This document shows, piece by piece, positions 31,605-39,857 of a stretch of 64,000 nt of DNA. Both the position numbers and the translations under genes were made by a program. The stretch's first letter is position 1; the number at the start of each line of letters is the position of its first letter. Origin of the DNA: Polyangia bacterium (GTDB lineage Bacteria > Myxococcota_A > Polyangia > Nannocystales > Nannocystaceae); the NCBI GenBank assembly GCA_030430565.1, contig JAUIKS010000026.1, positions 107,362-171,361 of the forward strand. Reading direction: 5' to 3'. The notes beneath the pieces are model-generated. The model saw nothing but the letters and a program-made list of their open reading frames with translations. It did no database searches and was not told the origin of the DNA.

Positions 31605-32063
31605 ACTCGCCCCTTCCCAAGGCGACGCGCGCACTGTCCTCATCAACGAGGCGCGTCGCCGACAGTTCCACCGACGGCAGATCCTATCACCGCGCTCCAT
31701 CAGCGCCGCCGCGCTCCATCAACCACGAAGACCGCTCGAGCGGTCACGCGTGCGCTCACCGGCGCGCGCGCTACGTGGAGACGGGACGCCGCGCGTCGTG
31801 TCGCGTGCTGCCGGCCGCCGCTGTGACGCCGCGTCACTGGGGCCCGACGAGCTCGCTGTGGCGATCTAGCCCGATCAAGTGAAATTTTCGCGACGCCCGG
31901 TGAAGATCGATCGTGCGACGAGGAGTCGAGCCAGCACAACCGCGCTGCGGGATGGCGTCCGGGCGAGCACGAGCGAAGCGCTCGCTATCAGTCCGAGCTC
32001 CGAGCAGGCCCGCGACCGCTCGCCTTGCGTCGCGCTCGGCCCCGCGCGACGATGCGGTGCTCC
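31605..32063. other. 459-base divergent intergenic region
   Basis: It separates the giant AbfB-like gene (leftward) from the membrane-protein gene (rightward) and must contain both promoters. A direct repeat CGCGCTCCATCA occurs twice near 31693-31720. An AT-richer stretch (AAGTGAAATTTTCG) lies near 31876-31891. I see no gene; the open frames here have no coding character. Confidence 0.4.
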
Positions 32064-33197
32064 ATGAACGTGCTCTACCAGCGCTTCTTCGACCGTCTGC
32101 CGGTGCGCCGGGTCGAGCACGACGACGCGATCCACCTGCTCAACGACGCCGAGGTCCGCTACATCGCGCGGACCCACCGGCTCGCGCTCACGATGGCCGC
32201 GCTGCTCGCCGTGTTCGGCGTGCTCGCCTACTTCCTGCCGACCTACGCGTTCCCAAAGCTGTTCCTCAAGACGCCGATCACCATCGCGGCCCTCGACCTG
32301 CGCTTCGAGCTGCCCTGGGTCGAGCTGCTGTGGGGCGTCGTGCTGATGGTCGTAGAGCTGTACTGCCTCGTGCTCGTCAACATCTGGGCGGTGCACGAGA
32401 TGGCGGTGGCGACCGGCGTCATCACCGGCGCGACCAAGAAATCCCAGGCCGGCGATCTGCTCGGCGTCGCGCTCGAGGAGAAGAGCACCCAGCTGCTCGC
32501 CTACGGCATCGATCCGCTGCTCGGGCTCAACCGCTGGGCGCTGTTTCTGTTCAACGCGCTGATGAAGCTCAAGGGCTTCATCGGCAACAAGATCCTGCAG
32601 TACCTGGTCCGCCGTCTCTCGGCCCGCCTGGCCGTGCGCGAGGTGCTCGACTTCATCGGCATCCCGCTCTACATGCTGATCAACGCCTACGCGGCGCACG
32701 TCGTCCTGCGCGAGGCCAAGGTCGTCATCATGGGCCAGCAGCTCGTCGCGCTGCTCGGCAAGCGCCTGCCCCCGCAGGTCGCCACCACGGCGGCGGAGCA
32801 CGACCTGCTCTACGACACGCTGCGGCTGATCGCGGTCAGCAAGCGCGACTTTCACCACAACCACTTCGTGCTCGCTAAGACCCTGATCGAGAGCTACTCG
32901 ATGGAGGTCGAGGGCCTCGAGGAGCTGCCCGAGGACTACGCCGATCGGCTGCGCGCCGCGCCGGAGGGCCTGCGGCGGCTGTGCGGGCTGTGCCTGATCC
33001 TGGGCTTCGTGCTCGACGGCCTCGTCACCTGGCGCGAGCGCCGACGGCTGGCGGAGCTGCGCGCGAAGGGGATCTTGCAGGTCGAGGTCGAGCAGGTCAG
33101 CGAGTGGGCGCGCGACTTCGTCAGCGGCCGCGGGATCGAGAGCCTGCTCGCCGCGCATCTCGACAGCCAAGGGGTACCCGCGCCCGCGCCCGCCTGA
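32064..33197 (+). CDS. Membrane protein of unknown function
   Basis: Predicted protein of 377 residues from the ATG at 32064; an ATG at 32052 is an alternative, and neither has a clear ribosome-binding site. Two confident membrane helices near the N-terminus (RLALTMAALLAVFGVLAYFL; LWGVVLMVVELYCLVLVNIW) are followed by a mostly helical region with amphipathic segments and a further hydrophobic stretch (VLDFIGIPLYMLINAYAAHV). The C-terminal part has RLCGLCLILGFVLDGLVTW and a charged tail ending in Pro/Ala. I do not recognise the family with confidence. It ends 15 bases before the AraC-type regulator in the same direction. Confidence 0.7.
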   Translation: MNVLYQRFFDRLPVRRVEHDDAIHLLNDAEVRYIARTHRLALTMAALLAVFGVLAYFLPTYAFPKLFLKTPITIAALDLRFELPWVELLWGVVLMVVELYCLVLVNIWAVHEMAVATGVITGATKKSQAGDLLGVALEEKSTQLLAYGIDPLLGLNRWALFLFNALMKLKGFIGNKILQYLVRRLSARLAVREVLDFIGIPLYMLINAYAAHVVLREAKVVIMGQQLVALLGKRLPPQVATTAAEHDLLYDTLRLIAVSKRDFHHNHFVLAKTLIESYSMEVEGLEELPEDYADRLRAAPEGLRRLCGLCLILGFVLDGLVTWRERRRLAELRAKGILQVEVEQVSEWARDFVSGRGIESLLAAHLDSQGVPAPAPA

Positions 33198-33212
33198 CGC
33201 AGAGACCATCCG

Positions 33213-34220
33213 ATGGGTCGAATCACCACGCTGTTCGTGCACAAGATCGTCGCGCAGGTCCACCCAGACCTGGATCACGGTCGACTGCTCCGCTCGGTCG
33301 GCGTCGACCCCGACGCGCCCGTGGACGCCAAGCGGATGATCCCGGACGACGACTACTACGGGCTGCTCGAGCGGATCGCCGCCGTCGATCCGGACGCGAT
33401 CGATCTCCCGCTCCGCACCGGCGCCTCGATGCGCTGCGACGAGTACGGCGCGCTGGGTCTCGCTATGAAGTCGGCGCTCACGCTGCGCGGCTCCTACGAG
33501 CGCGCCGAGCGATACGCCCGCGTGCTGACCAACGTCGCGGCCTACGAGGTGCGCGACGTCGACGGCGGCGCGCTGATCCTGCTCCACCGCGACGGCCCGC
33601 GCCGGCTCGGGCTCCGGCTGTCGAACGAGGCGACGATCGCCAGCCTCGTCGAGATCGGCAAGCAGGTCTCGACCGCGCCCTTCCAGCCCCTCGAGATCTT
33701 CTTCAAGCACCCGGCGCCGCGCGAGGCCGAGGCCCACGCGCGACACTTCGGGTGCCCCGTGCGCTTCGGGACCGAGCACGACGCGCTGCTGGCCTCGAGC
33801 GCCGCGCTCGCGACCCCCAACCGCCTCGGGGATCCGAGCATCTCGCGCTTCTTCGACACGCACCTGCAGCAGGCGCTGTCGCAGCTCCACGACGAGACGA
33901 CCCTCGAGCGGCGCGTCCGCGGGCTCGTCGCGCAGGCGCTCAGCGAGGGGGTGCCCAGGGTCTCGAGCGTCGCGCAGCAGCTCGGCATGAGCGGCCGAAC
34001 GCTGCAGCGGCGCCTCTCCGCCGCCGGATCCTCGTACCAGGCGCTCGTCGATCAGGCCCGGCGCGAGCTCGCCGCCCGCCTGCTGCGCGACACGACGTAC
34101 TCGCTGGCCGAGGTCGCGTTCTTGACCGGCTTCTCGGAGCAGAGCGCCTTCACCCGGGCCTTCAAGCGCTGGGCGGGGCAGACGCCGCGCTCGTTTCGGC
34201 TCAGCGCGAGCAGCACGTGA
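33213..34220 (+). CDS. AraC-family transcriptional regulator (arabinose-binding-like N-domain)
   Basis: Predicted protein of 335 residues, matching the AraC subfamily with an 'arabinose-binding' N-terminal domain (PF12625 type; residues 15-205, with GALGLAMKSALTLRGSYERA). The C-terminal 100 residues contain both helix-turn-helix motifs: VSSVAQQLGMSGRTLQRRLS and YSLAEVAFLTGFSEQSAFTR, followed by the family's FKRWAGQTPRSFR. It probably controls the SDR/DUF1772/DUF4345 genes that follow, since a tandem-repeat operator candidate lies directly downstream of its stop and upstream of that operon. Confidence 0.9.
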   Translation: MGRITTLFVHKIVAQVHPDLDHGRLLRSVGVDPDAPVDAKRMIPDDDYYGLLERIAAVDPDAIDLPLRTGASMRCDEYGALGLAMKSALTLRGSYERAERYARVLTNVAAYEVRDVDGGALILLHRDGPRRLGLRLSNEATIASLVEIGKQVSTAPFQPLEIFFKHPAPREAEAHARHFGCPVRFGTEHDALLASSAALATPNRLGDPSISRFFDTHLQQALSQLHDETTLERRVRGLVAQALSEGVPRVSSVAQQLGMSGRTLQRRLSAAGSSYQALVDQARRELAARLLRDTTYSLAEVAFLTGFSEQSAFTRAFKRWAGQTPRSFRLSASST

Positions 34221-34227
34221 GCGCGCG

Positions 34228-34329
34228 CTGGCGCGATCGGTCAAGCGCCTGGCGCGACCGGTCAAGCGCGGCGAGGCGCGTCACCAATTCGTCGTCGCGG
34301 GTCAAAACACTGGCGCGCGGCGTCAAGTG
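34228..34329. promoter_or_regulatory. 21-bp tandem direct repeats, probable AraC-type operator
   Basis: Two abutting 21-bp copies of CTGGCGCGAYCGGTCAAGCG(C) at 34228-34248 and 34249-34269 differ at one base (T/C). A third, diverged copy (CTGGCGCG....GTCAAG) lies at 34310-34329, and a further GGTCAAAA sits at 34300. Tandem direct half-sites spaced by two helical turns are what AraC-family dimers bind. The array lies 59-160 bases before the SDR start at 34388, immediately after the regulator's own gene. Confidence 0.65.
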
Positions 34330-34387
34330 AATACCTGTCTCTGTGGTCATAGTGGTCTCGCTCGACGATGAGCGGGAGTCAACCACG

Positions 34388-35251
34388 ATGAACCAACGCA
34401 CCGAACAACACACGCAGCCTGTCAACCACCTCAGCACCCTCGTCCTCGGCGGCACCGGCAAGACCGGGCGCCGCGTCGCCGCCGGCCTCCGCGCGCGCGG
34501 CGTGCCGGTCCGCGTCGGCTCGCGCGCCGCGAGCCCCGCCTTTGACTGGGACCGCGAGGCCACCTGGGACGCCTGCCTCGAGGGCGTCGAGGCCGTCTAC
34601 ATCACCTACGCCCCCGACCTCGCGATCCCGGGCGCGACGGACGCGATCCAGGCCTTCGTGAACAAGGCGATCGCCCACGGCGCGCGACGCCTCGTGCTGC
34701 TCTCCGGGCGCGGCGAGGCCGAGGCCCAGGCCTGCGAGCGGATCGTGCAGGCGAGCGGCGTCGAGTGGACCATCGTGCGCGCCAGCTGGTTCAACCAGAA
34801 CTTCTCGGAGGGGGCCTTCACCGACATGATCACAGGCGGGCGGGTCGTGCTGCCGACCGGCGCCATCCCGGAGCCCTTCGTCGACGTCGACGACATCGCC
34901 GAGGTCGCGATCGCCGCGCTGAGCGAGGACGGGCACGCGGGCGAGGTCTACGAGGTCACCGGCCCGCGCCTGCTGACCTTCGCCGAGGCCACCGCTGAGA
35001 TCGCGCGCGCCTGCGGGCGCGACATCACCTTCGTCCGCGTGCCGCACGAGGACTTCGTCGCCGGCGTCAGCGAGTCCGGGGCGCCGAAGGAGGTCGTGTG
35101 GATGATGGACTACCTGTTCGCGACGGTCCTCGACGGCCGCAACGCGCACGTGACCGACGGCGTCCAGCGCGCGCTCGGCCGACCGCCCAAGGACTTCGCC
35201 GACTACGCGCGCGAGCACGCGGCGACCGGCGCCTGGCGGATCAGCGCGTGA
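34388..35251 (+). CDS. NAD(P)-binding NmrA-like oxidoreductase (atypical SDR)
   Basis: Predicted protein of 287 residues. The Rossmann motif is STLVLGGTGKTGRRVAAGL at the N-terminus; the 'RASWFNQNFSEGAF' stretch and VDVDDIAEVAIAAL are typical of NmrA/NAD(P)H:quinone-reductase-like atypical SDRs, which lack the catalytic Tyr-Lys pair. The ATG at 34388 has GCGGGAG upstream. It may act as an NADPH-dependent reductase or a redox sensor, and the substrate is unknown. It heads an operon with the DUF1772 gene (34-base gap), and the AraC regulator precedes it. This SDR + DUF1772 + AraC set is a recurrent arrangement in bacteria. Confidence 0.85.
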   Translation: MNQRTEQHTQPVNHLSTLVLGGTGKTGRRVAAGLRARGVPVRVGSRAASPAFDWDREATWDACLEGVEAVYITYAPDLAIPGATDAIQAFVNKAIAHGARRLVLLSGRGEAEAQACERIVQASGVEWTIVRASWFNQNFSEGAFTDMITGGRVVLPTGAIPEPFVDVDDIAEVAIAALSEDGHAGEVYEVTGPRLLTFAEATAEIARACGRDITFVRVPHEDFVAGVSESGAPKEVVWMMDYLFATVLDGRNAHVTDGVQRALGRPPKDFADYAREHAATGAWRISA

Positions 35252-35285
35252 GCGCGACGGAGAGAGAAAAAAACGGAGGACAGGG

Positions 35286-35768
35286 ATGATGAAGTGGATC
35301 GTATTTGTGTGCCTCGGCGTCGGCCTCGCTAGCGCGCTCGTCGGCGGCGTGTTCCAGTCGTTCTCGGACTTCGTGATGCGGGGGCTCATCCTCGCCGAGC
35401 CGGCGGGCGGGATCGAGTCGATGCAGCAGCTCAACCGCACGGTGTATCGCTCGGTCTTCCTCACCACCTTCCTCGCGCTCGTGCCCATCACGCTCGCGCT
35501 CTCCGTGTACGCGGGCCTCCGCCTCGACGGCGCCGCGCGGGCCTTGATCATCGCGGGGACCGCCGTCTACCTGATCACCGTGTTCGGCGTCACCGTCGTC
35601 GGCAACGTGCCGATGAACGAGCGACTCGACGCGATGGCCCACACGAGCGCGGAGGCGGCGGCCTACTGGATCACCTACGGGGAGGTCTGGACGCGCTGGA
35701 ACCACGCGCGGACCCTCGGGTCCGTGGCGACGGCGGTCTGCTTCTTGCTCGCCGCGGTCTACGACTAG
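35286..35768 (+). CDS. DUF1772 / anthrone-oxygenase-like membrane protein
   Basis: Predicted protein of 160 residues with four hydrophobic helices (VFVCLGVGLASALVGGVFQS; FLTTFLALVPITLALSVYAG; LIIAGTAVYLITVFGVTVVG; LGSVATAVCFLLAAVYD). The motif NVPMNERLD between helices 3 and 4, and Trp/Asn in YGEVWTRWNHARTL, are signatures of DUF1772, a family that includes fungal anthrone oxygenases. GGAGGA lies 5 bases before the ATG. Probably cotranscribed with the SDR gene, so a cofactor-less membrane oxygenase paired with a reductase is a reasonable but untested idea. Confidence 0.8.
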   Translation: MMKWIVFVCLGVGLASALVGGVFQSFSDFVMRGLILAEPAGGIESMQQLNRTVYRSVFLTTFLALVPITLALSVYAGLRLDGAARALIIAGTAVYLITVFGVTVVGNVPMNERLDAMAHTSAEAAAYWITYGEVWTRWNHARTLGSVATAVCFLLAAVYD

Positions 35769-35978
35769 GGCTGAGACAAGCGCATCGGCCATGGTGCTCG
35801 CGAGCGTCCGCGATACGCGAGCTTCAGGCCGCTTGCTCAACGCGTGGGCTCCCTCCGCCCTTTGGGCGGAGCGCCCGCGCTCGCCGTCCTCAGCCCTGGT
35901 TTCGGGCTCGAGGACGCACGCGCGGACAAATCCGCGCTCGATCACGCCACCGAACTATCGACCACCACAGGACACACA

Positions 35979-36401
35979 GTGCACGCAGACACCCTCTCCC
36001 CACAGTACTCGCCGCCGCGCTCCACCGTCGCGCGCGGGATCACGGCCCTCGGCGGGCTCATCCTCCTCGCCGTCGGTCTGCCCATCTTCCTCGCGCCGCT
36101 CGCCTACCAAGCCGGCATGGGCGTCACGCTGCCCGACGATCCCACGCTCCTCAGCGACATGCGCGCGATGGCGGGCAGCCTCATCGGCTTCGGCCTGCTG
36201 CTGCTCGCCGGCGCGGGCTGGCGCCGCCTCGGCCCCCCTGCGGTCCTCGCCGGCGCCGTCCTGTTCACCTCCTACGGGCTCTCGCGGCTGATCAGCCTGG
36301 TCGTCGACGGGCTCCCCTCCGGCGCGCTCATCGGCGGCGCGGCGGTCGAGCTGCTGGTCGGCGGCACGCTGTCCGCGATCGCGCTGCGGGATCTACGGTA
36401 G
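35979..36401 (+). CDS. DUF4345-like small membrane protein
   Basis: Predicted protein of 140 residues from a GTG at 35979 preceded by AGGA. The frame extends to 35844 without a better start. Four hydrophobic helices are seen (ITALGGLILLAVGLPIFLAP; MAGSLIGFGLLLLAGAGW; PAVLAGAVLFTSYGLSRLIS; GGAAVELLVGGTLSAIAL). The 'LRA(M)xGxLxGFGLxLL' and 'GLSRLISLVxDGLPS' stretches match DUF4345. Function unknown. It lies 210 bases after the DUF1772 gene, so it may have its own promoter. It is convergent with the MDR reductase, 6 bases apart. Confidence 0.72.
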   Translation: MHADTLSPQYSPPRSTVARGITALGGLILLAVGLPIFLAPLAYQAGMGVTLPDDPTLLSDMRAMAGSLIGFGLLLLAGAGWRRLGPPAVLAGAVLFTSYGLSRLISLVVDGLPSGALIGGAAVELLVGGTLSAIALRDLR

Positions 36402-36407
36402 CCGCGC

Positions 36408-37409
36408 TCAGACCTTGAGCACCAGCTTGCCCAGCTTCTCGCCGGTGAACAGGCGCTGGAACGCGGGCACGAAATTCTCGATGCCCTCGACGACGGTCTC
36501 GCGGTACGTGAGCTTCCCCTGCGCCAGCCACGGGCCCATCTCCGCGAAGGCCTCGCCGTAGCGCGGCGCGTAGTCGAAGATCACGAAGCCCTCCATGCGC
36601 GCGCGCGCGACCAGCAGCGACAGGTAGTTCTTCGGCCCGCGCGTCTGCTCGAGGTTGTTGTACTGCGAGATCGCGCCGCAGATCACGACGCGCGCGCGCA
36701 TCGCCAGCTGCGTCAGCGCGATGTCCAGCAGCTCGCCGCCGACGTTGTCAAAGTACACGTTCACGCGCGACGGGCAGGTCGCCTTGATCCGCGCGCGCAC
36801 GTCGTCGTTCTTGTAGTCGATCGCCGCGTCGAAGCCGAGCTGCTCGACCAGGTGCGCGCACTTCTCGGGCCCGCCGGCGATGCCGACCGCGCGCGCGCCA
36901 CGGATCTTCGCGATTTGCCCGACGACCGAGCCGACCGCCCCAGCTGCCCCAGAGACCAGCACGGTGTCGCCCTCCTCGAGCGCGCCGACCTCGAGCAGAC
37001 CGAAGTAGGCCGTCAGCCCCGGCGCGCCGAGCACCCCGAGGTAGGCCGGCAGCGGCGCCATGCTCGGATCGATCTTGTGCAGCCCGCGCTCGCCCACGCA
37101 GGCGTAGCGCTGCACCCCCAGCACGCCCGTGACGTGATCACCCTCGGCGAAGCCCGGGTTTCGCGAGGCCACCACGCGCCCGACCGCGCCCGCGCGCATG
37201 ACCTCGCCGAGGCCGACCGGCTGCACGTACGAGCGACCCTCTCGCATCCAGCCGCGCATCGCCGGATCGAGCGAGATATAGGCTGTCTCGACGAGCACCT
37301 CGCCCTCGTCGGGATCCGCGACTGGGAGCTCGCGGAGTTCGAAGTCGTCGGGGCGCACCATCCCCTCGGGCCGCCGGACCAGGACCACCTGTGTGTTCTG
37401 ACGCGTCAT
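36408..37409 (-). CDS. Zinc-independent medium-chain NADP-dependent oxidoreductase (CurA/PTGR-like)
   Basis: Predicted protein of 333 residues, the usual length for this MDR branch. N-terminal ISLDPAMRGWM with the Tyr-containing loop following, then VLVSGAAGAVGSVVGQIAKI (Rossmann loop), VGIAGGPEKCAHLVEQLGFD, VNVYFDNVGGELLDIALTQL and GAISQYNN are characteristic of leukotriene-B4/prostaglandin-reductase-like and curcumin-reductase-like enzymes that reduce the C=C bond of enones with NADPH. The zinc-binding Cys/His of alcohol dehydrogenases are absent, as expected. Cytoplasmic. It is convergent with the DUF4345 gene and divergent from the lipoprotein at 37597. Confidence 0.9.
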   Translation of the reverse strand: MTRQNTQVVLVRRPEGMVRPDDFELRELPVADPDEGEVLVETAYISLDPAMRGWMREGRSYVQPVGLGEVMRAGAVGRVVASRNPGFAEGDHVTGVLGVQRYACVGERGLHKIDPSMAPLPAYLGVLGAPGLTAYFGLLEVGALEEGDTVLVSGAAGAVGSVVGQIAKIRGARAVGIAGGPEKCAHLVEQLGFDAAIDYKNDDVRARIKATCPSRVNVYFDNVGGELLDIALTQLAMRARVVICGAISQYNNLEQTRGPKNYLSLLVARARMEGFVIFDYAPRYGEAFAEMGPWLAQGKLTYRETVVEGIENFVPAFQRLFTGEKLGKLVLKV

Positions 37410-37563
37410 CGCCGGGATAGTACAACCGCGCCGCGCGGCCGTAGAGATCAGCGTTTGCGCGATCGCGGCTCACGCGCCCATGTGCCCACGACCCTCGCGG
37501 CGAGTCGAGCGCTTCGATGCACTGTCACAATGCACAATCGCCGGGCCGCGCGAGCACAAGATG

Positions 37564-37569
37564 TATACT
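37564..37569 (+). promoter_or_regulatory. Candidate -10 element TATACT
   Basis: TATACT stands out in this GC-rich sequence, 27 bases upstream of the lipoprotein start at 37597. No TTGACA-like -35 is visible at 16-18 bases (the stretch there is all G/C). An activator- or alternative-sigma-dependent promoter is therefore possible. Confidence 0.35.
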
Positions 37570-37596
37570 CGCTACGAGTAGGGACGAACGTATTGT

Positions 37597-39129
37597 ATGT
37601 CATCGATGATCAAAACCCCGAAGCCACCTGTTCGTCTCGTTCGCTCCGGGGCGCTCGCGTTGATGCTCGTGTACTGCGGGGTCTCGGGGTGTGGCGATGG
37701 CCAGGCGGAGACGGGCGCCGCGTCGTCGTCGTCAGACGAGCCGAGCGCGGTCGCGCTCGCCGGTCGCGTTCAGAAGGGGCCGTTCGTGATCGGGTCGTCC
37801 GTGTCGGTCTCGGCGCTCGACGACGCCATGCTGCCCACGGGCGACGTGTTCTCGACCCAGGTGACGAGTGACCTCGGCGAGTTTGACGTGACGGTCCCCG
37901 ACGTCGCGTTTGTCTCGATCGAGGGCGCGGGCTTCTTCTTCGACGAGGTGACGGGCGAGCTCTCGAGCGCCCCGTTGACGTTGCGGGCGCTGGCGGCGAC
38001 CGACGGCGACTCCGTGGACGCGACCCTCAATGTCCTCACACACGGTATCTACAACCGCGCGCTCGAGCTCGCGCAGGGCGGCGCCGCGCTCGACGAGGCG
38101 ACGGCGCAGGCCCAGGCCGAGCTCGTGCACGAGCTCGCAATCGGGGTGCCGGGGCTCGCCATCGACGACGCCGCGACGAGCTTGAATATGCTCGCCGATG
38201 ACACGCTCGAGAACGCGTATCTGATCGCTGTCAGCGCGGTCCTGGCCGAGTCCGCCCGCGACAACGACGGGCTCGCGGTGGGCGTGCTCCAGGAGCGGCT
38301 CAACACCATCTCCCTCGACCTCGCCGACGACGGCGAGCTCGACGCGACCACCGAGCAGGCGCTGGCGGCGGCCGAGGGGAGGCTGGACGCGGACGCGGTC
38401 ATGCAGGCGCTCTCGGCTCGCAAGCAGGAGCTCGGGCTCGCGCCGGGTGTTCCCAATATTCACGTCGTGCTCGACCAAGATCACGACGGCGTGGCGAACG
38501 CGGTCGACAATTGCCCCCGCAAGCTCAACGCCGATCAAGCAGATCTGGACGGTGACGGGCTTGGTGACGCCTGTGACGCCTGCGACGGGGCGGGTGATGA
38601 CGACGGAGACGGGGTGCAGAACCCCTGTGATAATTGCCCTGAGAAACCAAACCCGATGCAGGTTGATATCGACGAGGACGGGCTCGGGGACGACTGCGAC
38701 TACTGCTCGACCACGCCCGGGCTCGGCGCGGAGCCGGTGACCCACTGCTGCCACCCCTGGAACGCGCCCTGCATCACCCCGCCCTACGAGATTCCGGACT
38801 ATTGTCAATTCCTGGGTGGCCGCTTCGATTGCGGACCGTACTTCGGGTTTGGCGGGTCGTACGGCGACGCCTGTAGCTCATCCTGTCACCTGGGCGCCCC
38901 ATGTGTTGATCCTATCTTGATCCCGGGCTGTCAGGACGACTACGGATGCTGCACCAGGTTCTGCACTGTTCCCGAGAACAACGATGATTGCGCCGGTGAA
39001 TGCTGCATCCCGTTCTTTCCCCCTGACGAGGTGCAGGCGGGCTTCGAGAAGCTCGGCATTCGCGTGAACATCGACGACGGGCCATGCGCCGGCGGCGAGC
39101 TCCCCGGAATCGAGTGTATCTACCTGTGA
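37597..39129 (+). CDS. Lipoprotein with thrombospondin-type-3 calcium-binding repeats
   Basis: Predicted protein of 510 residues. A lipobox (YCGVSGC) follows a short hydrophobic segment. Residues 52-150 form a carboxypeptidase-regulatory-like beta domain (VQKGPFVIGSSVSVSALDDA ... TSDLGEFDVTVPD) often seen at the start of myxobacterial lipoproteins. A helical middle follows. Residues 288-370 contain TSP3 repeats (DQDHDGVANAVDNCPRK; LDGDGLGDACDAC; IDEDGLGDDCDYC), which bind Ca2+. The C-terminal 140 residues are Cys-rich (more than 20 Cys). Likely anchored on the outer surface; ligand unknown. No other ATG gives a better signal peptide. Confidence 0.82.
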   Translation: MSSMIKTPKPPVRLVRSGALALMLVYCGVSGCGDGQAETGAASSSSDEPSAVALAGRVQKGPFVIGSSVSVSALDDAMLPTGDVFSTQVTSDLGEFDVTVPDVAFVSIEGAGFFFDEVTGELSSAPLTLRALAATDGDSVDATLNVLTHGIYNRALELAQGGAALDEATAQAQAELVHELAIGVPGLAIDDAATSLNMLADDTLENAYLIAVSAVLAESARDNDGLAVGVLQERLNTISLDLADDGELDATTEQALAAAEGRLDADAVMQALSARKQELGLAPGVPNIHVVLDQDHDGVANAVDNCPRKLNADQADLDGDGLGDACDACDGAGDDDGDGVQNPCDNCPEKPNPMQVDIDEDGLGDDCDYCSTTPGLGAEPVTHCCHPWNAPCITPPYEIPDYCQFLGGRFDCGPYFGFGGSYGDACSSSCHLGAPCVDPILIPGCQDDYGCCTRFCTVPENNDDCAGECCIPFFPPDEVQAGFEKLGIRVNIDDGPCAGGELPGIECIYL

Positions 39130-39857
39130 CGGGCTCCAATGAGTAACAACCAACGCCTCGTCGTCCCCCGGTATCCCAGACGCCATGACAGACCTCGCAG
39201 CCATCGCGCTCGTGGGTGCGCCCTTGCTCTTTGTCCACTACTGGGTCTTGCGCCGCACGGGAGCCGAGCATCATCAGGCCTTTCGTTTATCGCGGGGTAT
39301 CGCGGCGGCGAGGTATCGGCTAGGGCTCTCACCGAGGCGTGACCTCCTCGCCCATCACGGCCCGTGGCGCACCGCCTGGACGGCAAGCACCTCGCTGTTG
39401 TGCAGCACGCCGTCCATATCGAAGATCAGCAGATCAAACCGAGCCACGTACATGTCCTTTGGGTTTAGTGCGCGCGAACGCGAGACCGTCCCACCTTTCT
39501 CATGAGCCTGTGCGCGCTCCACCGCGCGGCCACCGCGAGATCGTGGTGACGATGTTGACACGCTAGCGTCTTGAGGGCCTTCTCGCTTTCTGCTCCGTGG
39601 ATCCGCCGCACCCCTCCACTCAACTCTCGGGCTCTGTGCCCCTCATGTGCCAAGAGCGCGCGCAGTTCGGCGTCATCCTGCGAAGGCCCGCGTACTCCTT
39701 CGAAGTAGAGAACCCCCGGGCTGTACTTCAAGTTTCTGTGACAAAGAGCCCGGCGCTCCTGGCGGCGCATGGCGTCGTGGGGGGTACTCAGACGCGCTCC
39801 TGGGCGCGCGCGGATCCTGCACGCGACGCCCCGCGGGAAGCTCGCTACCGTGGGGAT
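39130..39857. other. 728-base gene-poor, apparently decayed region
   Basis: It lies between two lipoprotein genes and is less GC-rich, with many short frames on both strands. The only recognisable piece is the HAD-phosphatase start on the minus strand (39453-39355). One minus-strand frame (39770-39465) has modest coding feel (YSPGVLYFEGVRGPSQDDAE) but no good start or family, so I leave it uncalled. The stretch reads like the remains of deleted or transferred genes. Confidence 0.45.
39355..39453 (-). pseudogene. HAD-superfamily phosphatase remnant (N-terminal 32 residues)
   Basis: The minus strand from the ATG at 39453 reads MYVARFDLLIFDMDGVLHNSE and stops at 39355 after 32 residues. FDMDGVL(H/V)(N/D)SE is the nucleophile motif I of phosphoglycolate-phosphatase-like HAD hydrolases (DxDGTLxDS). 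AAAGGA precedes the ATG. The rest of the expected 200-residue enzyme, with motifs II-IV, is missing, so this is a truncated relic. Confidence 0.6.

Noticed and set aside
39465..39770. Minus-strand frame of 101 codons in the decayed region
   Set aside because: Partly coding-like but no ribosome-binding site, no family, and it overlaps the HAD remnant region; not enough to call a gene.
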